DNA of 64,000 bases, taken from Platanthera guangdongensis. Taxonomy: Eukaryota; Streptophyta; Magnoliopsida; Asparagales; Orchidaceae. Positions within the stretch are counted from its first letter, which is position 1. Each line of letters starts with the position of its first letter. The DNA lies in the NCBI GenBank assembly GCA_039583875.1, contig CM077160.1, forward strand, positions 116,795,895-116,859,894. The letters run 5' to 3'. The position numbers and the translations under genes are program-made. The notes below the pieces were generated by a model that saw only the letters and a program-made list of their open reading frames with translations, did no database searches and was not told the DNA's origin. Below are positions 52,847-62,074 of this stretch, one piece after another.

Positions 52847-53105
52847 GATTGGAGCTCGGAACCGGGAAACCTATGCCGCCGTGCCCGATGGTAATGGTGG
52901 TATGCGCGCCGGAGGGATGCCAAGGATGCCGAGCGAGGACGATGTGGAACCGCTGGAATCGCCGTTCTGAGCCGGCAAGATCCCCGCAGAAGTGCTGGGT
53001 TGGGCTGGGGTCATTATCCGCATAAAATGCTGTAATCTTCCCGCAAGTTCTGAAAGTCTTTAGAAAGCATTTGGTGGGACTTCTGCATCTGGTCATAAGA
53101 GTGCA
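52847..53105 (-). pseudogene. Gyp-G gag N-terminal remnant
   Basis: Minus-strand reading near 53100 gives YDQMQKSHQMLSKDFQNLRE, a short coiled coil usual at the start of such gags. A stop and GC-rich Gly/Ala codons lead to the open frame. Upstream sequence is lost. Confidence 0.5.
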
Positions 53106-53359
53106 GCTCAAAACAACATAAATGAGACATAGCATGGTACATATGACATATTTCAATACTCAATTTCAGGTCAGTGTCATACTAAACATAAAATGATAGT
53201 AGGTAGCATCATAAAACATCAAAAATCATATAAGTGAAACACAAAATATATCATCCAAAGTGTCACATCGCAACATATATTTCACCAAAACATAGTCCAG
53301 AGCATAACATAGCCAAATATAGTATAGAGCAAAATGTAAACCTAACTATGCAGAAGTAA

Positions 53360-54505
53360 AGCTGGATATAAGATAATCCTACTCGTCCTCCTATTCACCG
53401 TCTTCTTCCTCTTCATCCCCTTCCTCGTCTTCCTCCTCTACATCAACCATTGTTGGATCAACTCTGGTCCGGTCTGAAGTCAGAAGGTATCTCTTATCGT
53501 CTAACTGTCCCAACATCCTAAAGCTCGGCTCTGACACTGGAATATTCGCTTTCTTCATGATCTTGCGCAGATTCGATCAAATATCCTCAAATTGTTCCTT
53601 TTCGTAAAGGTGTTGTTACCGCTGATATGTTTTAATATACTCGATATGTTCCATCATAACATCGGGATCGGTACCACGATCTGCCATTGAAATATCAACA
53701 TGAAAGGGGTCAGACGATGGTGGCTTTGTGGATTGGTCAACTCCCATTATTCTCAATAGTTCCTGCTTTCTTGTGGTTCCCACAGCCACCTTTACATTTA
53801 CCTCGACCACAGTTTCATTGATGTGACATTTTACCTGTATAGTCATGTCCTCTTCATCTTCCGCCACTCCTGCACTGCAACATAGTTCTGTGATGAGGGT
53901 TGGGAACCACAGTTATCGTACCCTCTCTTCCATAACTTTTTTACTTTAACTGCGCAGTGATGATTTTGCTCAGGTTAAACCTTATCTCCCTCATGATATT
54001 GTAGAAAAGAACCATCTTATCGAGGGCTGCACTGTTGGGATGTCTGGTGGGCATGATGCTTGCATTAATAAAGAGAAGCCACATCTTGGCCTCCCGGTTT
54101 AGACATGTTGCCTTCAGCGTTTTCTGTGCATTGCTGGACCAAACTGGCTTTGGTGTACAACACACAACTGTTGTCATCTCCCTTGGGGTTACATTCATTA
54201 AAATTGTGGTGTAATCAGCTTGTTCCTGCCTCCGTGATTTTAGCGTTTGCATAGCACTCTTAAATCAAAGGGAGAACAGCCTCGGTTCTCGAGTGACAGA
54301 ATGACTCCCACTGGAGTACTTCGATTTGATTTGCATATATGAGGTTCCAGACTCTATTTTCCATTTTAAAACCTCGCTCAAAGATGAAGGGGATAGATCT
54401 CAAATCTTTAAATTGAAGTCTACTCTGCTCATTCAAAAACTTGACATTTTGTTTAACAATTTTCTTCCCCTTTCCCTTTCTTTTTTCTTTTCTCCTTGAT
54501 GCCAT
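53360..54505 (-). pseudogene. Ath-H ORF3, plant transposon-protein-like
   Basis: Three overlapping frames from MASRRKEKRKGKG (54505). The first has FIFERGFKMENRVW and IEVLQWESFC. The second (53941-54252) has CLNREAKMWLLFINASIMPT and KMVLFYNIMREIRFNL. The third (53616-53867) and what follows end in a run of Glu/Asp codons (53390-53450). The order and blocks match ORF3 of Athila-type elements. A role is not known; it was long called envelope-like. Frameshifts near 54255 and 53900 kill it. Confidence 0.7.
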
Positions 54506-54585
54506 GATCTAACCCAAGCAAAAAAAAATTTGCAACTAACTAAAAAAATATTTTCACACACAAATGATTTATCTTGATAGATCTA

Positions 54586-54799
54586 GGCTTCATTTCTTTT
54601 GGCGGTGGCGGGTCGATCCGGCGGGTGGAAACGGAGTGTTCGAATCGGAGAGGGGAGGTGACTGCTCCAAACAGAGCTTTTTGAGGCGTTTCTCAAGACA
54701 GACGGGTGAAAACGGAGCAAACGCCGTCGGAGGTTCATTTGTTTACCCTCCTTCCGGCGGCGTTTGCCCAAAACGGAGCAGCGAAACAAATAGAGCCCC
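54586..54799. repeat. Possible short DNA transposon (MITE-like)
   Basis: GGCTTCATTTCTTTTGGCGG at the left resembles the complement of the right end, GGGGCTCTATTTGTTTCGC. Size is about 210 bp. No target duplication was found, so the call is weak. Confidence 0.25.
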
Positions 54800-54827
54800 A
54801 GTGCTATGAGGTATATCTTAGAAGCTC

Positions 54828-55100
54828 TCAAATTCTGTAGTAGATGCTACTGCTACCCTCATCGTTCAACGGAAGTGGATACTTCACTGTGTTGCTGCGA
54901 TTTGCCGGAGGTTCTTGCTTGAGCACCAACTCGAAATCCTGAACACTAAAACAAGTCAGTGCCAAACTCCCTCCAACTATTGGAACAACACCTCCAAGGT
55001 CGGGATGGAAATGTGGAAAGGCATCGACCTTAAATCCTTCTCGATCCGCTGAGGTTGGTTCGCTGAAGCTCGTCTGGAACTCCCCCGATGGTCGAACTTG
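54828..55100 (-). pseudogene. Unrecognised gene-like fragment without Met
   Basis: An open frame of 90 codons ending TGA at 54828-54830, with no methionine. It reads like a real protein end: DREGFKVDAFPHFHPDLGG, VPIVGGSLALTCFSVQDFEL and NTVKYPLPLNDEGSSSIYYR. Directly upstream is ACAATAG, either a stop or a splice acceptor. It does not belong to Gypsy pol or ORF3. It may be a captured exon of a host gene. No family recognised. Confidence 0.35.
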
Positions 55101-55605
55101 CTATTGTACGCCTCCGATCTCGCCACTCTCAAAATCTCCTGGGCGTGGAGTCGCTACCTTCTGCGAAACCGCCGGGATGTGGAGCCACCGCCTGCCGCGA
55201 AACCGTCGCTCCCTGTCGCCTATTGGAAAATCGCCCCGGGTGTGTAGTCGGGATTTTAGGGCAGAGGCTGAGCCGGGATTTTAGGAAGGGGAATGATTCG
55301 GGTTTTATATTTTTTTTTATTTTTAAGGTGTTAAGATTTATTATTATTTTATATATTTTTTGCTTTAACCTGGGAGAACCGGCCAAACTTCACGAACTGC
55401 ACCAGTTTAGTTGAACCAGAAGTTTCAACTCCTACAAGAGACGGGCAGCAAGAAAAATGTTGCAATGTTCTTTTTAGGTCGTTGCAATCAATTAAAGCCA
55501 CGCGACATCACTTCCTCCATAATTTTTTTTACTATACTAATGAAACAAACGAGATTTATTTGTTTATTTATAATTATATATATATTTAAATTAAAATAAA
55601 ATAAG
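55101..55605. other. No gene recognised
   Basis: Mixed GC-rich (55100-55290) and AT-rich (55290-55600) sequence between the gene-like fragment and Athila pol. CGGGATTTTAGG is repeated at 55249 and 55273. Confidence 0.4.
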
Positions 55606-57271
55606 ATGGATTGCCTCCCACCAAACGTCTTGTTTAAAACGTCCCGGCCGGAAGTTTTTCGCTCAATTTCTCATCGAAAGTTTATGACCATCGTCTCACG
55701 ATGGTCATTGTTGTCAAAATATTTCTTTAATCTTCGTCTGTTTACTTTAAACTCGGACCTGTCCTTCTCATTGTCAATTGTGACTACTCCATACGGGTGC
55801 ACCTCCGTCACTCGAAACGGTTCACACCACCTAGACTTCAATTTTCCAGGGAATAATATCAGTCTTGAATTATATAAAAGGAGAAGTTGTCCTACTTAGA
55901 ACTCCCGTATTTTCAACCTAGAGTCGTCTCATCTCTTTGTTCGTTCCTTGTACAACTTAGCGTTTTCATATGCATTAAATATAATCTCCTCTAATACATT
56001 GAGGTGAAGAAATCTGTTCCCGCCTGCTTCTTGAAAATCGAAATTTAATCTTTTAATAGCCCAGTACGCTATATGCTCCAGCTCTACGGGAAGATGACAA
56101 GCTTTTCCATAAATCATCTTGTAAGGGGTTACTCCTATAGGGGATTTGAAAGCAGTACTATACTCACATAACACATCGTTTAGCTTTTGTGACCAATTCT
56201 TGTCAGATGCACTCACCGTTTTTCTAGAATTGATTTTATCTCTCTATTCGAAACTTCGGCTAACCCATTAGTTTGAGGGTGGTAAGCAAGTGCGACTTTA
56301 TGTGTCACTCTGTATTTTCTCAGAAGTGCTTTGAATTGTGAATTGCAAAAATGCGTCCCGCCATCACTTATTATAGTTCTCGGTGTACCGAACCTAGTGA
56401 AAATATTCGACTTAAGGAATTTAAGTACAACCTAGGCATCTTTTTTTGTGTGTGGCTATAGCTTCCACCCATCGAGAGACGTAATCTACAGCTAATAGTA
56501 TGAATAGGTTTCCATTTGAATTTACAAATGGCCCCTTGAAGTCGATCCCTCATACGTCAAACACTTCCACTTCTAAGATATTATTCAAAGACATGTTAGC
56601 CCCTCGATTTATGTTACCCGCTCGTTGACATCTATCACATTGCTTAGCAAACATATGAGCATCCTTGAACAATGTCAGTCAGTAAAACTCAGCCTCTAAT
56701 ACCCTTATAGAAGTTCTTTCTCCCATAAAATGTCCGTAAGGAGATGCGTGACATTTCTTTAAGATATTATGAACCTCTACTTCCGGTACACATCTACAGA
56801 TCACCTAATCAGCACAAATTCTAACCAAATACGACGCATCCGAAAGGTAAAAACTCACATGGTGGAGAAATCTTTTCATTTGCCGATAGTCCATATTTGG
56901 GGCAAATACATTACTTATAATGTAGTTCACAAAATCTGCATGCCAAGGAATGCTACCCTCAATGATAGCCAATATCTGTTCATCGAGAAAATTTTCACTG
57001 ATCTTTATTTGTCGATTCTTTTTGCACTCTTGCTCTAAGCGTGATAAATGCTCCACGATTGGGTTTTTCGCTCCCTTACGATCTTTGATCTCAAGATCAA
57101 ATTCATGTAAGAGGAGAACCCACCTAATAAGTATAGGCTTCGCATCCTTTTTATTTACTAAGTACCGAATTGCTGCATGATCAGTGTAAACTAACCCTTG
57201 GAATTTATCAAATAAGCACGGAACTTGTCAAAAACAAAGACTACCGCTGGCAATTCTTTTTCTGTGGTTGT
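55606..57271 (-). pseudogene. Ath-H RNase H end and integrase
   Basis: From the right: [19 protein letters not shown] and [15 protein letters not shown] (RNase H end), then [24 protein letters not shown] and CDRCQRAGNI form the integrase zinc-finger region. The core has [24 protein letters not shown] and [16 protein letters not shown], so all three catalytic acids remain. GVTPYKMIYGKACHLPVELE and [12 protein letters not shown] are typical of Athila. Stops near 57210, 56550 and 56435 and frameshifts break it. Confidence 0.87.
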
Positions 57272-59267
57272 TGTAACGCCCCGAAAATTGTATTTGAGTC
57301 GGTCACAAAAAAGGATTTTTTGGTACCTGTATAAGGGTACACGGCCTAGGACACGGGCGTGTCCAAGGCCGTGTCTAGCTGGTGATTTTTTTGGCTGTTT
57401 TCATCCCGAGAAGGACACGGCCAGGAACACGGCTGGAAGACACGGACGTGTCATTTGACACGGGCGTGTGCCTACCCGTGTCAGTACCCGTGTTCTTTTG
57501 GGTCGTGTCGGTTTCCGTGGCGGTTATGCGTGACACGTCACCGAACACGGGCGTGTCGGGAGACCCGACACGGGCGTGTCGGGAGACCCGACACGGGCGT
57601 GTCAGGTGAGACACGGGCGTGTCTGAGCCCGTGTGTCTTTTCTTTGTTCGACGATCGTGCCTCGAACAAGGCACACGACCTGGAACACGACCGTGTGCGA
57701 GGCCGTGTTCGTCCCAGGTCAGGGGATTTTTGTACAGATCGGAGCCGTTCGTTTTCTTTAATTAAGATCCAACGGCCCAGGTGGTTTCCTGCTCTGTTAA
57801 GGCCTGGAATAGGGGAGTTAATCCTTCATTTCTCTCCAACCATTCTCTCTCTCAAGGAGTTGGAAAGAGGAGGAAGAAGGAAGGGATTCCGGCCGCCGGC
57901 GGAGCATCAGAGCACCGTTTCGAGATCTGAGAGCGGATCCGTGGAGGAAAGTTCGTTACGAAGAGTTCTGTCCGTGTAGTTTTTCCATGGCGCCAAAGCG
58001 GAGTACAAGGGTAACGATTCTCTACTTGAGCGTGTGGAGCTCTTTCTTTCTGCATAGGGAATCCCGCTCCCGCGAGTGTGCGGTGAGTGCGTGGTGTTCC
58101 TTGGGGTTGATGTGAATAGTCCCCCTTGTGTTGCATATAGAGTCCGGAATCATAAGTACGTGCATATGCATTGTGTGTGAAGCCTACCCGGACGTGTATT
58201 GTCTGGATCGGTGATGTTGCATTTGATATGTTTTGCCGGAGAAGACTCCGTGCTTTAGGTTTTTCGAGTTTCTACGCGGTAGATTGTAGCAGGGATCCTT
58301 GGAGGTTAGCTTCAAGGCGCACCTGGAAAACTGAGCGGAAACGTGTTATGCTAACTTGGCGGTCTGGGAACCGGCCTTGATCATAACTGGGTTATGAGAT
58401 TATTTGAAAAACTTTGGGATCCGAGAGAAGCTTAGCCCGTACGTAGAACTTAAATTGTATATACGGCGTAAGCAACGGGCAAGTGGAATCGGACCTAGGC
58501 TATGTGGTTCGGTGCGAGAGACCCGAAGACGGGGACTGGCCGTTGGCATAGTCGGGAGCCTTAGACGGTGGTCAGAAAGGCTAAATGCTCACATGGTTGC
58601 CATCTTTGGAATGGTGGTGAAGACGCTGATTGGTCAGGATTCACCGTTAATATGCCCTGAGTGCACGGGGTGTTTGGCCGTGCGAGCCTACACCTGTGGC
58701 GTAGTATAGTTGTGCTTTAGTATTTTATTGGACTAATGATATGCAGGGAAAGAGCACCGCCATCCCGAGTTAGGGGCGGGGTCGTTATAATTTGGTCGGC
58801 TTTTGGCTGACCGTTGCTTTGTTTGCTACCGTGCCGTGGAATATGCTTGCAGGTACTGCGGAGCCGAGTACCAAATAGCAGGCTGGAGCCCATGTTGCTG
58901 TGCTGGTCCTAGAAAGCTGTAAAAGAATAGTTGTTTTTATTTTATCATGTGTGGCCGGCCTGCGAGCCGATGTATGTAAGACATGTTTTATTATGTGAAC
59001 ATTTGTAAGGCCATAAGGCCATGTACCCTTTTAGTGTATTTGGGGTTTCATTCCTGTTGTGTGGATGTGGACATTCTTGGTTATGGAATTAAGTTTTGGG
59101 TTCTTTCAACTTTAAAAGCTTCTGCTAGAATGCTCTGTGTAGGACGTGTAGTCTTAATTGAATAGTTTGAATATTATTATGTAACCCTTCCGACTGTGTG
59201 TGGTATATGGCGTCGGGTTCCAGCTGTACCTTCTGTTATATGCCATGTGACGGATGGGGGTGTTACA
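57272..59267 (+). repeat. Gyp-I 5' LTR (1996 bp)
   Basis: It starts TGTAACGCCCCGAAA and ends GGGGGTGTTACA, with a perfect 6-bp terminal inverted repeat, three bases before the primer-binding site. The first 450 bp carry GACACGGGCGTGTC palindromes. CDS-like frames inside are chance. Confidence 0.9.
57330..57720 (+). repeat. GACACGGGCGTGTC array in the Gyp-I LTR
   Basis: Repeated imperfect palindromes ACACGGGCGTGT and ACACGGCC, with a perfect tandem pair GGGAGACCCGACACGGGCGT at about 57560-57600. Likely U3 elements. Confidence 0.85.
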
Positions 59268-59270
59268 ATT

Positions 59271-59286
59271 TGGTATCAAGGCGAGG
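59271..59286 (+). other. Primer-binding site of Gyp-I
   Basis: TGGTATCAAGGCGAGG three bases after the LTR; a variant of the Met-tRNA type site. Confidence 0.75.
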
Positions 59287-59493
59287 TTACGGTCAGGATT
59301 AAATGAATTCGTGGGCGAATTCGTTTAAGGGGTGGTGAGCACATGTGTGTGTCATCGTTATAACATTAAAAAGAACCCATGAATGTCCACTTAGGAATGA
59401 AAAATACACTTGTTTTGTGGAATCTGAGTATTCCAATGATTGGTTTTAGCAATTTGGTTGTCGTCTAATCGTGTATCTTCGCTACTATAGGCA

Positions 59494-60638
59494 GCTAGGA
59501 GCGGTGCTGGTCAGTCAGAGCGTCCGCAATCAGCGGAAAGTAGTCCACCAAGGGACGTGCCTACTACACCGCCTTCAGTGGAAACCATTAGGATGGTGGC
59601 TGAAGCCGTGTTTGCAATGATAAATTCCCAACCTGCAGGGCAAATGCATCGCGCACCTCCTACGAATGAGCAAGAACCGGTTAGGGCGGCAGAGCCGAGA
59701 GTGGTGGAGCGTGCAACAGTTGATCTGATAGAGCCGAGGAGAGCGGCGGAGAAGCAGCTAAAGCATGTAATGAGCTTTAATCCTCCGAGGTTCGATGGGG
59801 TTGGAACGCCAGCTCTAGCTGAGGACTAGATCTCTTCGATAAAGAGGGTGTTGACAGCCATAATTACTGAGGAGTGGCAGAAGACAAGACTTTTCTTTTG
59901 GTGGGTGAAGCGAGGCTGTGGTGGGATGAGTTGGAGTTTCATCTCTTGGTGGGTAGGCAGCTTGCTGATGTGCCTATGGAGGAATTTTCAAGATTGTTCC
60001 TAGCCAGATTTGTACCCTCTGTTCAGAAGTTGGAGATGGAGAATCAATATCTTGGGTTGACTCAGGGATCCAGAAGCGTGGACGAGTACCTGCATGAGTT
60101 CACACGGTTGGGTCGTTATGCTGGGGCTATGTTTATGGAAGAAGAGAGGAAGACCAACCGATTCTATGAGGGTCTACACGACGATCTACAGTTACTACTT
60201 GCTGGGCGTAAGGCGCAAGGCTTCCTAGCCTTGGTCAATTCGGCCTGATCGTTGGAAAAGGTTGCGAAGAAAGTTCAAGAGAAGAAGGACTCAGGAAAAA
60301 AGAAGTCCGAGTTCAAGGTGCCAAATGCCAAGTCAAGTTTCCGCAGGTGGAACAAGAAGCGGAGGACTTCAAACTCAGCCCCTTCGGCTGATGCGTCGGG
60401 GGCAACTACAAGTCGAGTCCCAGGAGCTTGCTACAACTGCGGGAAGATGGGGCATTTTGCTCGTGAGTGTTGGAGCGGACGTGCAAAGTCCGAGAGGAAA
60501 CCTGGAGCGACTTATGAGGAGAAAGGGAAGGCGGCGGAGTCAACCGCGTCCCATCATGCTCCAGTCCAGCCTAGAGTCTACAACCTTGGCCTGCAAGAGG
60601 CCATAAAGAAAACGGACGTGGTGACAGGTATGAGTTAA
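59494..60638 (+). pseudogene. Gyp-I gag
   Basis: No ATG is found in frame at the start; AARSGAGQSERPQS follows ACTATAG, possibly a splice acceptor or a lost start. The core has FNPPRFDGVG and PALAED, a TGG-to-TAG stop (59827) and a small deletion near 59885. VGEARLWWDELEF, VDEYLHEFTRLGRYAG and FYEGLHDDLQLLL follow, then a TGA near 60246, a Lys-rich spacer and the zinc knuckle CYNCGKMGHFARECW (near 60432). The gag stop TAA (60636) lies within the intron-like segment. Gag forms the particle shell and binds RNA. Confidence 0.85.
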
Positions 60639-60704
60639 ATTACAGTGGTTTAACTTTCATAGTTGTTACTTTCGTATTTGTTAGCTTACTTTTGTTGGTG
60701 CTAG
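60628..60704 (+). other. Intron-like segment between gag and pol (77 bp)
   Basis: Donor ACAG|GTATGAG and acceptor GTGCTAG|GC bound a T-rich 77-bp stretch. It contains the gag stop TAA, and its length is not a multiple of three. Removing it joins gag codons ending VVT to [17 protein letters not shown] in frame, which is the expected continuous run into protease for this Gypsy lineage. Confidence 0.6.
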
Positions 60705-62074
60705 GCTTTGTGTTGATTTTTGAGTTTCCGGCGAGAGCCCTGTTTGATACGGGAGCATCACATTCCTTCTTGTCCGAAAAATTCTTATCACGCATCGGGG
60801 TTCCGTCTTCGATGGTAAAAGACAGGTTGGATGTGTTGTTGCCCAATGGGTGCTCAATGCGCGCGGATAGGGTCTGTGTAGTGAAGATTCAGATTGAAGA
60901 CCAGGAGTTTGATTTGCGAGCGTTGGTTCTACCGTTAGTAGAGTTCGACGTAATATTCGGTATGGATTGGCTCTCAGAGCATGGTGCATACATTGATTGC
61001 AACCGTAAGGAAGTTAGGTTGGGTCTGAACACTGATCGGGAGACTACTTTTGCGGGCATGAAGGGGTCAGAGAAAGTTTTGATGTTGGCCCTTCAGGTGA
61101 TCAAGGTAGTTCGGTCTGGGGCAGAGCTGTTTGTCACTCTAGTGCAGACTTCAACGCCTAAGCCTAGTTTGGATGGCATCCCAGTTGTGTCCGAGTATCT
61201 TGATGTGTTCCCAGATGATCTCCCAGGAGCCCCTCCTCAGCGGGAGATAGACTTTACTATAGAGCTGGTACCGGGTGCTAAACCGGTGTCACGCTTTCCA
61301 TATCGGATAATGCCAAGAGAGATGGCAGAGTTGAAGGTGCAACTGCAAGAGTTGTTAGAGCAAGGTTATGTGCGTCCAAGTTCGTCGCCTTGGAGCGCAC
61401 CAGTTCTCTTTGTTAAGAAGAAAGATGAGAGCTTGCGGCTTTGTATCGACTACCGGGAATTGAACAAGCTTACGGAAAAGAATAAGTATCCGATTCCAAG
61501 GATTGACGACCTATTTGATCAGTTGGTTGGGTCAACAGTATATTCGAAGTTAGATCTGAAGTCCGGCTACTATCAATTGAGGATAAGGGAGTGCGACATC
61601 CCAAAGACAGCATTCAGTACACGTTTTGGGCATTACGAGTTCACGGTCATGCCGTTTGGTTTGACGAACGCGCCATCCGTGTTTATGGATCTGATGAACA
61701 TGACGTTCAGAGAGTACCTGGATTGTTTCGTGATAGTATTTATCGATGATATTCTGGTGTACTCGCAGTGTGAAGAGGATCACTATGATCATCTGCACAT
61801 GGTGTTGGAGACGTTGAAGAGGAATCAGTTGTATGCTAAGTTCTCCAAGTGTGAATTCTGGTTATCTTCGATAGTGTTCCTTGGTCATGTTGTTAGTGGA
61901 GAGGGGATAGCAGTGGATCCGGCGAAGATAGTGACGATACAAGAGTGGCCTGCTTTGACTACAGTGGCAGAGGTCCGGAGTTTTCTGGGGCTTGCTGGCT
62001 ACTACAGGCGCTTCGTAGAGAACTTCTCGCGGATAGCGCTACCACTCACGACGTTGACAAGGAAGGATCAATAG
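60692..62074 (+). CDS. Gyp-I protease and reverse transcriptase
   Basis: An open frame of 460 codons; the first codons lie in the intron-like segment, so real coding probably starts at 60705. The protease active site is [13 protein letters not shown], with [13 protein letters not shown]. The spacer holds [16 protein letters not shown] reads [75 protein letters not shown] and the catalytic [25 protein letters not shown] ends the RT. The stop TAG at 62072 replaces a Lys or Gln codon before FVWSPECEQAF. Confidence 0.93.
   Translation: MLVLGFVLIFEFPARALFDTGASHSFLSEKFLSRIGVPSSMVKDRLDVLLPNGCSMRADRVCVVKIQIEDQEFDLRALVLPLVEFDVIFGMDWLSEHGAYIDCNRKEVRLGLNTDRETTFAGMKGSEKVLMLALQVIKVVRSGAELFVTLVQTSTPKPSLDGIPVVSEYLDVFPDDLPGAPPQREIDFTIELVPGAKPVSRFPYRIMPREMAELKVQLQELLEQGYVRPSSSPWSAPVLFVKKKDESLRLCIDYRELNKLTEKNKYPIPRIDDLFDQLVGSTVYSKLDLKSGYYQLRIRECDIPKTAFSTRFGHYEFTVMPFGLTNAPSVFMDLMNMTFREYLDCFVIVFIDDILVYSQCEEDHYDHLHMVLETLKRNQLYAKFSKCEFWLSSIVFLGHVVSGEGIAVDPAKIVTIQEWPALTTVAEVRSFLGLAGYYRRFVENFSRIALPLTTLTRKDQ

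Larger units (their letters stand above)
47496..53105 (-). mobile_element. Gyp-G: minus-strand Ty3/Gypsy chromovirus, 5'-truncated
   Basis: Right to left: gag, protease, RT, RNase H, integrase, chromodomain, polypurine tract and a 283-bp 3' LTR. The 5' LTR and start of gag are missing; near 53105 the sequence switches to Athila-like DNA. There are few stops, but the integrase catalytic Glu is changed. Confidence 0.87.
53106..57271 (-). mobile_element. Ath-H: Athila-like Gypsy element, pol end and ORF3
   Basis: Right to left: end of RNase H, integrase, a foreign insert of about 1 kb (54540-55600) and an Athila-type ORF3. Pol is cut on the right by the Gyp-I LTR at 57272. LTRs are not seen. 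Frames are short and broken. Confidence 0.8.

Noticed and set aside
54586..54799. Confident MITE call
   Set aside because: End similarity is partial and no target duplication was found, so it is kept only as a weak feature.
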